64,000 bases of DNA from CAVQGZ01 sp963712175. Lineage in GTDB: Bacteria; Actinomycetota; Actinomycetes; Jiangellales; Jiangellaceae. A model generated the notes under the pieces. That model did not search any database. It saw only the letters and a program-made list of their open reading frames with translations, and was not told where the DNA came from. Location of the stretch: the NCBI GenBank assembly GCA_963712175.1, contig CAVQGZ010000004.1:1021325-1085324 (forward strand), written 5' to 3'. A program made the translations under genes and the position numbers. This document shows positions 17,139-25,067 of this stretch, in pieces. Within the stretch, counting starts at the first letter, position 1, and each line of letters opens with the position of its first letter.

Positions 17139-19193
17139 TCAGTCCGCCTGCTCGGTCCGCTTCTGCAGCGCCAGCTCGCGGATCGTGGCCAGGTCGTCGT
17201 CGGAGTAGACGCCGTTCACCCCGGAGATGGTGGCCAGCTTCATGCCGTGCTTGAGTCCGAGCCGGTAGATCTCCTTGACCTTCTCCCACTCGATGTTGCG
17301 TCCGACCGTGAACGTCTCGTAGCGACCCTCCAGGGCCAGTACCACCGTCTCGGCCAGACACGCGTAGGCGACGCCCGGAGGCAGCCCGATGCCGCGCATG
17401 TGGACGTCGCCGGGGAGCTCGATCTCGCCGGACTCGATCACCAGCACGTCCGGACGCTTCGCGACGTCCTCGGCTGACAGGTCGAGCGGACGGGCGACGT
17501 CGGTGATCACGCACCCAGGCTTGACGGCCATGATGTCCAGCACTCGCTTGCCGGCCCCCGAGGTGGCCGTGACGATCAGGTCCATGTCCGGCAGCGCGAC
17601 GTCGGGGGTAGCGGCGACGTGCACCTCGGCCCGGGGGTTGTCCCGCTCGATGTCGTGCTTGAGCGCGAGGAGCTTCGCCGACTCCGGTGACACCAGCCAG
17701 AGCTCGTCGCTGGCCAGTGCGAGCAGTCGGGCGCAGACCGACCCGATGGCTCCGGTAGCGCCGACGACCATCGCCGCTCCGGTGATGCGGCCGTGCTCGT
17801 CGATCTCGGCGATCCCCAGGCGCTCCATGGCCTCGTGGGCAGCCCACAGTGCCCCGGAGGCCGAGTAGCTGTTGCCGGTGGTGATGGGTAGCGGAGCCCG
17901 TTTCGCCACCGTCACCCCGGCGTCGCCGACGACCTTGGTGAAGGCGCCGAGCCCCATCACCTGGGCGCCGAGCTTCGTGGCGGTCTCAGCGGCCTGCAGG
18001 AGTCGGGCGTACGTGAACTCGGGGCTGTGCGCCATCAGCTCCTTCGGCGTGCCACCAACGGTGATGAGCCACCCCTCGGCCTCCGCCCCGGTCGGCGACG
18101 TGATGCCCGTGACATGGCTGTAGGTGAAGGGCGGGATGTAGGCCATGGCCTTCTCGACGGCATCCATCACCGGTGCCGGTGCCACCTTGGCGATGGTGCT
18201 CAGCGGCTCCACGGTACGGAAGTACTCCTGCGACAACGGGTGGATGACGAAGGCGAACCGGCTCTTGCGCTTCGGCCCGTTCGGGTAGAGAAGACGCGGC
18301 TTGAACCCGGCTGAGACGATCATGTCCAGAAGGTCGTCGTTGGTCAGCCCGCCGTGGCTGGCCGCCGTGGCCATCATCATCGCCTGCAGCGTGGCGGCGT
18401 TGACGGTCACAGCGAAGGGCTGTGGCGTGGCGTCCAGCACCATGTCGACACCTCGGCCGGCGAGCTCGGCCAGCCGTTCGTCGGAGATGGCCGAGGTCAC
18501 CAGCGTCTTGCCGGCGAGGTCCTCCAGCCCGAAGCCGACCAGCTCGTCATACGTCGCCACGACGACGTCGGCGCCTCGCGCCGCCTTGCGTGCCCGCGCG
18601 TGGCTGGTGCGTTGCCCCGGTGCCTTGATCTGAGCCTGTACCCGTGCAGGCAGCCGACGCATGGAGCGCAGGCCCACATCAGCAGCCAGACCGAGAGCCG
18701 GGTTGTTGTCGAGCTTGTTGGGCAGGTCGAGGCGAAGCAGGGGATCGGCGAACTCGATGTTGTCGGTGTACTCACGAAGAATCCGAGTCGTGCGGTCGTG
18801 GTTCAGCCCGCCGAGGACGACCGTGCGGGCGTTGTGGAAGAAGCCAGGCATCTCCGTCTGCACGTGTCGGATGGCCCACTCCTGCAGGACGTCGCGAAGA
18901 GCGTGACCATCAGAGACCGCCACGGCATCCGTTGCGCGCTTCACCCTGTCGATGGCCTCGAGCTCGCCGTCGTAGAGCCCGGCTGCCCGGGCTTCACGGA
19001 TGCCGGTCACGGCGATCGCATCGGCGTCCTGGGCCCACTTCTTCACCAGGTCCTCGGCGGCGGTGACGTCACCGCCGGTACCGATCCGCACGAGCCTGAA
19101 GTCCCGTCCGAGAAACGTGACGTGCTCGTCGAAGTCCCGCTCAGCACCGGTGAGGCTGACGTTGACGACGAGGGTTGGTGCGCTGCTGACCAT
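17139..19193 (-). CDS. Acyl-ACP-reductase-like (AAR) protein with an extra 300-residue N-terminal region
   Basis: A 684-residue cytoplasmic protein. Residues 315-660 align by eye with cyanobacterial long-chain acyl-ACP reductase, which makes fatty aldehydes with NADPH. Shared features are GLGAFTKVV (414-422), TTGNSYSASG (438-447), the dinucleotide motif VVGATGAIGS (476-485), the catalytic cysteine position (YACLAETVVLALEG, Cys612) and TVGRNIEWEKVKEI (629-642). Residues 1-310 look like one or two further alpha/beta domains not present in the cyanobacterial enzyme. GGGAG six bases before the ATG at 19,193 serves as ribosome binding site. The activity is inferred and no aldehyde decarbonylase gene is seen. 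Confidence 0.75.
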   Translation of the reverse strand: MVSSAPTLVVNVSLTGAERDFDEHVTFLGRDFRLVRIGTGGDVTAAEDLVKKWAQDADAIAVTGIREARAAGLYDGELEAIDRVKRATDAVAVSDGHALRDVLQEWAIRHVQTEMPGFFHNARTVVLGGLNHDRTTRILREYTDNIEFADPLLRLDLPNKLDNNPALGLAADVGLRSMRRLPARVQAQIKAPGQRTSHARARKAARGADVVVATYDELVGFGLEDLAGKTLVTSAISDERLAELAGRGVDMVLDATPQPFAVTVNAATLQAMMMATAASHGGLTNDDLLDMIVSAGFKPRLLYPNGPKRKSRFAFVIHPLSQEYFRTVEPLSTIAKVAPAPVMDAVEKAMAYIPPFTYSHVTGITSPTGAEAEGWLITVGGTPKELMAHSPEFTYARLLQAAETATKLGAQVMGLGAFTKVVGDAGVTVAKRAPLPITTGNSYSASGALWAAHEAMERLGIAEIDEHGRITGAAMVVGATGAIGSVCARLLALASDELWLVSPESAKLLALKHDIERDNPRAEVHVAATPDVALPDMDLIVTATSGAGKRVLDIMAVKPGCVITDVARPLDLSAEDVAKRPDVLVIESGEIELPGDVHMRGIGLPPGVAYACLAETVVLALEGRYETFTVGRNIEWEKVKEIYRLGLKHGMKLATISGVNGVYSDDDLATIRELALQKRTEQAD

Positions 19194-19280
19194 CCGAACT
19201 CCCTGCTTGTGCCCACCTAGGATCGGCTACCGCGAGACTATCCAGGCGCACCGACCAAGGTTGCGTCCAAGGGTCCCGAT

Positions 19281-20219
19281 TCAGTCGGGAAAGGTCATCG
19301 AAACCTCGGTCTGCTCGACCGACACGTCCCACAGCCGGCGGGCCATGGCGGCGTCCTTCGCAGCGTCGGATCGGTCCACTCTCGTGGGCCCACCGCGCAT
19401 CTCCCGAAAGCCGTCCGGTCCGAAGTACTCGTTGCCCACGACGTCGGGCATCGTCGCCGCATAGATCTGCGGGAGGGCGCCGTCGGCCGCCGACTGCCCC
19501 GTGAGGGTGTTCATCGCCCGGATGACGCTGCGGCCCACGACGTTCTGCGCGAGCGCCGGGCCGGCGTACTGGAGGTTCGTGGCGGCGTAGCCGGGGTGGG
19601 CGGCCACGACCACCAGGGACGAGCCGGCGCTCTCGGCTCGAGCCTGCAGCTCGGAGGTGAAGAGCAGGTTGGCGAGCTTCGACGCCCCATAGGCGGGCCA
19701 CGCCGAGTACGACCGGTTCGAGTAGTGCAGGTCGTCGGGGTCGATCGAGCCCATCCGATGCGCGCCGCTCGACACGTTGACCACCCGCGGGTCCGGCGCA
19801 GCCAGCAGCAGCGGCAGCAGGCCCGCGGTCAGGGCGAAGTGGCCGAGGTGGTTCGTGCCGATCTGGGTCTCGAAGCCGTCCTCGGTCAGGGCGAACGGAG
19901 GGGCCATCACGCCGGCGTTGTTGACCAGGATGTCGAGGGCGTCCACCCGCGAGGCCACGTCGTCGACCGCCGAGCGCACCGACGACAGCGAGGCGAGGTC
20001 GAGCATCACCGGCTCCGCCGACCCGCCGTGCGCCGCCGCCCCAGATGCTCGCTCGACTGCGGCTTCGGTCCGGGTGGCATCGCGCCCCGCGAGCAGGACG
20101 CGTGCACCGCGACCGGCGAGGGCGAGCGACGTCTCCAGTCCGAGTCCGGACGTGGCACCGGTGACGAGCGCGGTACGTCCGTCGAGAAGCGGGGCATCAG
20201 CAAGGCTCCAGGCAGGCAT
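19281..20219 (-). CDS. Short-chain dehydrogenase/reductase (retinol dehydrogenase-like)
   Basis: A 312-residue SDR. The cofactor motif TGATSGLG, the NNAG motif (LVNNAGVM), the catalytic serine in VNVSSGAH and the YGASK tetrad (PAYGASKLANLL) are all present. Length and C-terminal region match the light-dependent protochlorophyllide reductase/retinol dehydrogenase-like SDRs that act on aldehydes, retinoids or lipids. The start could be ATG 20,219 or GTG 20,240; both precede the motif. It lies back to back with the LexA-box operon. Confidence 0.9.
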   Translation of the reverse strand: MPAWSLADAPLLDGRTALVTGATSGLGLETSLALAGRGARVLLAGRDATRTEAAVERASGAAAHGGSAEPVMLDLASLSSVRSAVDDVASRVDALDILVNNAGVMAPPFALTEDGFETQIGTNHLGHFALTAGLLPLLLAAPDPRVVNVSSGAHRMGSIDPDDLHYSNRSYSAWPAYGASKLANLLFTSELQARAESAGSSLVVVAAHPGYAATNLQYAGPALAQNVVGRSVIRAMNTLTGQSAADGALPQIYAATMPDVVGNEYFGPDGFREMRGGPTRVDRSDAAKDAAMARRLWDVSVEQTEVSMTFPD

Positions 20220-20263
20220 GCAGCACAGTCTCGACGACACGCCGAGGACTCGCGCGGTGAGCC

Positions 20264-20292
20264 TTGTCCACCCACCGCATCGGTGGCACTAT
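20264..20292 (+). promoter_or_regulatory. Core promoter of the LexA-box operon
   Basis: A -35-like TTGTCC (20,264-20,269), a 17-base spacer and a -10-like CACTAT (20,287-20,292), putting the transcript start near 20,299. The LexA box begins on the last base of the -10, so bound LexA would cover the start site. Confidence 0.55.
20272..20286. promoter_or_regulatory. Second palindrome inside the promoter spacer
   Basis: CCACCG-CAT-CGGTGG, a perfect 6+3+6 inverted repeat filling almost all of the spacer between the -35 and -10 elements. It is unrelated in sequence to the LexA box and could be a second operator. No regulator for it is visible nearby. Confidence 0.4.
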
Positions 20293-20307
20293 CGAACGTC
20301 TGTTCGA
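20292..20307. promoter_or_regulatory. LexA (SOS) box
   Basis: TCGAACGTCTGTTCGA is a perfect match to the actinobacterial LexA operator TCGAAC-N4-GTTCGA. It is intergenic, 19 bases upstream of the TTG start of the three-gene operon, and overlaps the predicted transcript start. It lies 52-73 bases upstream of the divergent SDR start, so control of that gene is also possible but less likely. Confidence 0.85.
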
Positions 20308-20325
20308 TCGCTTGAGGAGGGTGCG

Positions 20326-21513
20326 TTGCCACGACTGCCCGGGCTGCCACCGCTGCCGCCGGATCCGTCGGGATCCGTGCTCCGCGTCGACGTCGCCTGC
20401 TCCACCTCCCCAGACATGTCCTCGGTGTCCACGCACCCGGTCACCCTGTCCGGCACGTGGGAGGTCGGCACTCCGCACGACCTCGAGGCCGAGCGGGTCG
20501 CCGCCGCTTTCGGTGGCTTCATCTCGTGCCTCGTCCTGGTCGACCACGTCTGCCCGGCGGTGCGTGAGGCTGTTCAGCTGCACGCGCGGCGCACTGTCCC
20601 ACGCATCAAGCGGGCTGTGCGCGGGACGTGGCGACCAGTGCCGTCGCTGGCGGGCCCCTGCTGCCGACCCGAGCCGACCGCCGCTGCGGCGGCCGAGCAC
20701 CTGCGCAGCCGCGAGCACACGACGTGCAGTGCGCGCGGACACGCGCTGCTGTCCTCCACCCTCCTGGACGCGGTGATGCCCGCCCACCGGCGGGCGGGCT
20801 CCTTCGCCGTGGACTCCGACGGCGCTGCGGTACTGCGACGGTGCGTGCTGGGGGACACGGGTCCGCGGGCCGTGTGGGACGCCGGCCTGCACCCGCTCGT
20901 CGTGGCCGCTATCCACGACGAGGTCGTCGGACCCGGCGGGCCGGCGCTGCCCGAGGCGCTCTACCTGGGGGTCGTGTCCCGACGGCCCGACCTGGCCTGG
21001 ATGGCCGACACTGTCGCAGCGGCCTCGCGTGCGGTGGGTGCGCCCATCACCCGCTACGACTCGCCCGAGCTGGCGGAATGGCTCGCCTGGAGCCAGACCC
21101 CGCTGGACACCAGGCAGCGTCGAGCGCGGGCAGGCTGGCTCGCCACCGGGGTGCCCCGCGAGTGGATCGAGGAGCTGAGCAGCGCCGGCTACTCCCCCTC
21201 CGATGCCCAGACGCTGGCTGCTGCGACCGGTCGGAGCACGACGGGCGTCAGCGCGATGCTGCTCTCGTGGGTCCGGGCCGGGTGCCGCCCCAGCGTCCCG
21301 GACCTGGTGGACCTGTTCGCCTCGGGTGTACCGGCGTGGTACGAGCCGTCCCGCGCGAGCATCACGCGACTGCGCGACCACCTCGGGGGGCTTGCCGACC
21401 ACTACACACGGACCGAGCTCGGGCTGATGCTGGCGCTTCAGGGCACTGTCCTCGGCGCCGCGTCGACGATCCGGGCGCAGGCAGGACCACTGCGACGAAA
21501 GGACTGTGCGTGA
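20326..21513 (+). CDS. Unknown protein, first gene of the SOS-box AAA+/VWA operon
   Basis: A 395-residue soluble protein that I do not recognise. A proline-rich start (PRLPGLPPLPPDP) precedes a region with LVLVDHVCPAVREAV and two cysteine groups (PCCRP, TTCSARGH), then all-helical sequence with repeated short motifs (VPREWIEELSSAGYSPSDAQTLA; RCRP-like VRAGCRPSVPDLVDLF), perhaps helix-turn-helix-like repeats. The TTG start is supported by GAGGAGG at 20,314-20,320, five bases upstream. The gene is tied to the ATPase by a GTGA overlap, so it is probably a stoichiometric partner or adaptor of the ATPase. Confidence 0.75.
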   Translation: MPRLPGLPPLPPDPSGSVLRVDVACSTSPDMSSVSTHPVTLSGTWEVGTPHDLEAERVAAAFGGFISCLVLVDHVCPAVREAVQLHARRTVPRIKRAVRGTWRPVPSLAGPCCRPEPTAAAAAEHLRSREHTTCSARGHALLSSTLLDAVMPAHRRAGSFAVDSDGAAVLRRCVLGDTGPRAVWDAGLHPLVVAAIHDEVVGPGGPALPEALYLGVVSRRPDLAWMADTVAAASRAVGAPITRYDSPELAEWLAWSQTPLDTRQRRARAGWLATGVPREWIEELSSAGYSPSDAQTLAAATGRSTTGVSAMLLSWVRAGCRPSVPDLVDLFASGVPAWYEPSRASITRLRDHLGGLADHYTRTELGLMLALQGTVLGAASTIRAQAGPLRRKDCA

Positions 21514-22637
21514 GAGGACGCGACCGGTACGAGGCACTGCTCGACGCCCTGGGGGTGTGCATCGCAGAACGCGTGCCCTTTCTCGTCTGGGGGGCGCCGG
21601 GTGAGGGCAAGACAGCGGTCGTCGAGTCGGCCACCGACTGCGGGTGGCACGTCGAGACGCTGATCGTGTCCCACCACGAACCCAGCGACTTCGCTGGTCT
21701 ACCGGTTGTCGGCCCCGGCGGGTCGGTCACCCTGGCACCGCCGGCCTGGGCCCACCGGCTTGCCGCCCACGACGGGCCATCGATCGCGTTCTTCGACGAG
21801 TGGACGACAGCGGCCCCTGCCGTTCAGGCGGCGGCGCTTCGCCCCCTGACCCACTACGAGGTCGGGTCGCTGCGGCTGCCACCGACCGTCTCGTTCGGCG
21901 CAGCGGCCAACCCCACCGACGTGGCGACGGCGGGCTGGGAGCTCGCGGCGCCCACGGCCAACCGCTTCTGTCACCTCGACTGGTCGATGCCGCTCGAGGT
22001 GTACGCCGAGTCACTGGTCGCCGGGTCCTGGCCGACGATCGCGATGCTGGAGCGCCCCGCCCACCGTGACGCCGAGGTCGCGCGGGCTCGGGCCCTCGTG
22101 GCCGGCTACGTCAGGGTGCGCCAACAGCTCTCGGCTGTTCCCCGGGACGCCGCCGGCCGGGGCCGGGCTTTCCCGACCCCACGCACGTGGGACTACACCG
22201 CGCGGCTGCTCGGGATGGCCCGGGCGTGCGGCGCCGGAGACGAGACGGTGCGGCTGCTGGTCTCCGGCTGTGTCGGAGCGCCGGCTGCGCACGAGTTTCT
22301 CGTCTGGGTGGACTCCCAGGAGCTCCCTGACCCGGAGGACCTGCTGGCCGACCCCTCTGCGTTGCCCTTCGTCGGCATGCGAGCCGACCGGGTGTTCGTC
22401 ACGCTGCAGGCCGTTCTGTCAGCGGTCGTGGCTGACCCGGCGCCGGGACGCTGGACGGCCGGAGTCGACGTCTGCGCGGCAGCGGCGTCGGAGGTCGGGG
22501 TCGATGCCGCCGTGCCTGTCGTGCGGGCGTTGATGCGCCCCGGCGTCCGTCCGTCGGGGGCCGCGCTACCCGCCGGCATCATGACGTTCCGAGCGCCGTT
22601 GGCACTGGCCGGGCTCTTGACCGAACCCGCAGCATGA
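21510..22637 (+). CDS. MoxR-like AAA+ ATPase
   Basis: A 375-residue AAA+ protein. Walker A is WGAPGEGKT (ending at residue 35), Walker B is SIAFFDEW (91-98), sensor 1 is AAANPTD (132-138) and PTANRFCHLDW matches the post-sensor arginine-finger region of MoxR/dynein-type AAA_5 proteins. The C-terminal lid includes FPTPRTWDYTARLL. Such ATPases act as chaperones or unfoldases and almost always work with a VWA-domain partner, here encoded next (ATGA overlap). It begins at a GTG that overlaps the stop of the first gene. Expression is expected to rise on DNA damage via the LexA box. Confidence 0.88.
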   Translation: MRGRDRYEALLDALGVCIAERVPFLVWGAPGEGKTAVVESATDCGWHVETLIVSHHEPSDFAGLPVVGPGGSVTLAPPAWAHRLAAHDGPSIAFFDEWTTAAPAVQAAALRPLTHYEVGSLRLPPTVSFGAAANPTDVATAGWELAAPTANRFCHLDWSMPLEVYAESLVAGSWPTIAMLERPAHRDAEVARARALVAGYVRVRQQLSAVPRDAAGRGRAFPTPRTWDYTARLLGMARACGAGDETVRLLVSGCVGAPAAHEFLVWVDSQELPDPEDLLADPSALPFVGMRADRVFVTLQAVLSAVVADPAPGRWTAGVDVCAAAASEVGVDAAVPVVRALMRPGVRPSGAALPAGIMTFRAPLALAGLLTEPAA

Positions 22638-23893
22638 GCCCGCCACAGCCGCGAGTCGTCGACCTGGACGTCGACCGGCTGGCAGCCGCGAAGCTGTGGT
22701 TGACCAGCGCGCGTGGCGACCTGCCCTACCTGTCGAACGCCCTGTACTCGCTGCAGGCCGTGTCGAGCCAGCAGGTGGGCACGATCACCGCCGACGCAGA
22801 CTGGCGCATCTACATCAACCCTCATTGGCTGTCGGTCTCGACGGTCCCCGATGTCGCCACCGGGCTCGCCCACGTCACCTGGCACCTGCTGGCCGACCAC
22901 GCTGCGCGAGCCGGGTCGATGATGGTGACCGCGCGAACGTCGCAGGCATGGCGCGACGCCACGGATGTCACGGTCGCCGAGACGCTGACGGCCGGCGGTC
23001 TCGACGATCACGGGCTCCCCACCACCCAGCAGCTCGGCGTCTCGCCGGGCCGGTCGGCCGAGGAGCACTACGCGAGGCTGTCCCGGCTCCCCTCAACGGC
23101 CGAGGACGCCGGTCGCGCCGACGAGCCCGAGGACGCTGGGGTCGACGACTCGTGCGGCAGCTGTAACGACGGGCTGACCCGAGACCATGAGGTGCCTCTC
23201 TCGGCCGACGTCGCGTCCGTCGGTACCGTGCAAGCGGACGAGATCCGGCGCCGCGTAGCGATCGAGTTCCGCGAGCACGTCACGTCGCGCGGCACCTCGC
23301 CGGGCGAGGCGTTGCGCTGGGCGTCGGCGATCCTGGAACCGGTCGTCCCCTGGCAGCAGGTGCTCACCGCGGCGGTCCGACGAGCCGCCGGGTGGGCCAA
23401 CGGACACACCGACTACACCTACACCCGGCCGTCACGACGACAGTTCGCCGTCCGCAACGTGGTGCTGCCCGCAACCCGTCGGCCGCTTCCCACCGTGGCG
23501 ATCGTGGTGGACACGTCAGGCAGCGTCGACGACGGCATGCTGGGCCAGGCCCTGGGCGAGGTCGACGGAGCTGTCGCGGGACTGGGGGTGCCGGGCGAGC
23601 AGGTGACCGTGTTGGCCTGCGATGCCGCGGTCAGCACGGTGCAGAAGGTGCGCCGTGCGGCCGACGCCCGCCTCGGTGGTGGCGGAGGGACCGACATGCG
23701 CCAGGGAGTCGCTGCCGCCGCGCTCCTGCGGCCGCGACCCGACGTCCTCGTCGTGCTCACCGACGGGTACACGCCCTGGCCGCAGAATCCGCCCGCGGGC
23801 ATGGCCCTGGTCGCCGCCCTGCTGCACCGGGAGGGCACGAGCCCGCCGCCGGCACCGGAGTGGGCGCTGGCGGTGGACTGCGCCATGTCGTGA
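22634..23893 (+). CDS. DUF2201 / VWA-like protein with degenerate metallopeptidase motif
   Basis: A 419-residue protein in two parts. Residues 10-150 correspond to the putative metallopeptidase domain of the DUF2201 family, but the zinc motif HExxH reads HVTWH (80-84), with the catalytic glutamate lost. An acidic linker with CGSC follows. Residues 285-419 form a von Willebrand A-like domain with a complete metal site: DTSGS (293-297), GGGTD (350-354) and LTDG (375-378). MoxR ATPase plus VWA protein is a recognised pairing for metal insertion or complex remodelling. The last gene of the operon. Confidence 0.88.
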   Translation: MSPPQPRVVDLDVDRLAAAKLWLTSARGDLPYLSNALYSLQAVSSQQVGTITADADWRIYINPHWLSVSTVPDVATGLAHVTWHLLADHAARAGSMMVTARTSQAWRDATDVTVAETLTAGGLDDHGLPTTQQLGVSPGRSAEEHYARLSRLPSTAEDAGRADEPEDAGVDDSCGSCNDGLTRDHEVPLSADVASVGTVQADEIRRRVAIEFREHVTSRGTSPGEALRWASAILEPVVPWQQVLTAAVRRAAGWANGHTDYTYTRPSRRQFAVRNVVLPATRRPLPTVAIVVDTSGSVDDGMLGQALGEVDGAVAGLGVPGEQVTVLACDAAVSTVQKVRRAADARLGGGGGTDMRQGVAAAALLRPRPDVLVVLTDGYTPWPQNPPAGMALVAALLHREGTSPPPAPEWALAVDCAMS

Positions 23894-23926
23894 CCAGGCG
23901 ACGAGGATCCGTGGCAGGCTCGACGC

Positions 23927-24670
23927 GTGTCCGCCATGGCGATGGAGCGGTCACCGGTCGCCGTCCCCATCGTGGCGGGCACCGCGATCCGGGGCATCAG
24001 TGCATCGGTGATGATGAACGCGGTGCTGCGCCGGCACCCGAACGCCTTTCTGATCACCCTGGAACGGTGGGGTATCAGCATTCGTCTGGACGAGTCGCAG
24101 CAGCACCTGGCGCGGGCCATCCGCGACGGCCTGCTGCAGCAGAACCGCGACCTCGACAACCCACTCGTCCTGGTGGGCCACTCCCAGGGTGGGCTGGCTG
24201 TGCTGCGCTACGCCATCGACCACCCCGACCAGGTTCGGCACGTCATCGCCGTTGGCAGCCCCTGGAACGGCGCACGCCTGGCCGGGACGGCAAACGCCGT
24301 CGTCCACCGGCTCGTGCGACGCCACGTCCCGGCCTTGGTGGACATGACGCCGTCGTCCAGCTTTCTGCAGTCCCTGCACCACGACCTACCGGCGATCGCC
24401 GAGAGGGTGACGAACGTCTACTCCACCCGCGAGATCCTCATCGAGCCCTACGTCTCTGCGCACATCCCCGTCCCCGGGGTCACCAACGTGCTCATCGCCA
24501 CGGAGCAGGAGTACGAGAAGCACCTGCGCGTCTTCGGCCACTCGCACCCGGTGGACGGGTTGATCGACGCACGGGTGACCCATCTGGGCGAGATGAGCAG
24601 TCCCGACGTGCGCCGGGTCATCTGGCGCACGGTCGGCGACGTCACTCGTGCGCTGCCGCCGAGCCGATGA
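23927..24670 (+). CDS. Alpha/beta hydrolase (lipase/esterase-like)
   Basis: A 247-residue hydrolase. The nucleophile elbow is GHSQGG, the strand before it is NPLVLV, and a likely acid/histidine pair is in the C-terminal part (FGHSHPVDGL). It begins with PIVAGTAIRGIS rather than the usual oxyanion HG motif and lacks a signal peptide, so it is probably intracellular. CAGGCT (23,915-23,920) ends six bases before the GTG at 23,927, giving it its own leaderless promoter, separate from the SOS operon that stops 33 bases earlier. Confidence 0.85.
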   Translation: MSAMAMERSPVAVPIVAGTAIRGISASVMMNAVLRRHPNAFLITLERWGISIRLDESQQHLARAIRDGLLQQNRDLDNPLVLVGHSQGGLAVLRYAIDHPDQVRHVIAVGSPWNGARLAGTANAVVHRLVRRHVPALVDMTPSSSFLQSLHHDLPAIAERVTNVYSTREILIEPYVSAHIPVPGVTNVLIATEQEYEKHLRVFGHSHPVDGLIDARVTHLGEMSSPDVRRVIWRTVGDVTRALPPSR

Positions 24671-25043
24671 TCTGCTGCAGCACCTCGCGGTCGACGTCGT
24701 CGAGCCGCTTGATGTAGAGGCACCCCTTGCCGGTCGAGTGCGGGCCGAGGCGCGCCAGGTTCTCGCTGTGCGAGTCGATCCCGTCCATCAGGTAGAGGGT
24801 CAGGGCGCGCTTGCGCGGGGAGAACCCGATGCTGAACCAGTCACCTTCGCGCCCGGAGGCGTAGCGGTAGTGGAGCTGACCGAACCCGACGATGCTGCTG
24901 CCCCACATGACCGGGGGCGCACCTGTGGCCGCACTCATCATCGAGACGAGCTCGGCGCAGTCGGCCCGCACCCTGTCGTCGGCGATGCTCGCGACGAACG
25001 CCGCGGCGTCCTCGCCCGACGGCGTCGTCTTCAGCTCGGCCAC
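24642..25043 (-). CDS. DUF1801 domain-containing protein
   Basis: A 133-residue protein with the DUF1801/YdhG-like pattern: VRADCAELVSMMSAATGAPPVMWGSSIVGFG, then YRYASGREGDWFSIGFSPRKRALTLYLMDG and the ending GCLYIKRLDDVDREVL. The family has a small alpha/beta fold distantly like chorismate/iron-chaperone frataxin relatives; the function is unknown. GATACT (25,056-25,051) ends seven bases before the GTG at 25,043. The gene overlaps the convergent hydrolase by 29 bases. Confidence 0.88.
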   Translation of the reverse strand: MAELKTTPSGEDAAAFVASIADDRVRADCAELVSMMSAATGAPPVMWGSSIVGFGQLHYRYASGREGDWFSIGFSPRKRALTLYLMDGIDSHSENLARLGPHSTGKGCLYIKRLDDVDREVLQQIIGSAAAHE

Positions 25044-25067
25044 GGACAGCAGTATCCCAGCAGGCGC

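Noticed and set aside
20264..20776. A second frame overlapping the start of the SOS operon's first gene
   Set aside because: Product is Arg/Cys/Ser-rich shadow; the TTG frame has the ribosome binding site and coupling to the ATPase.
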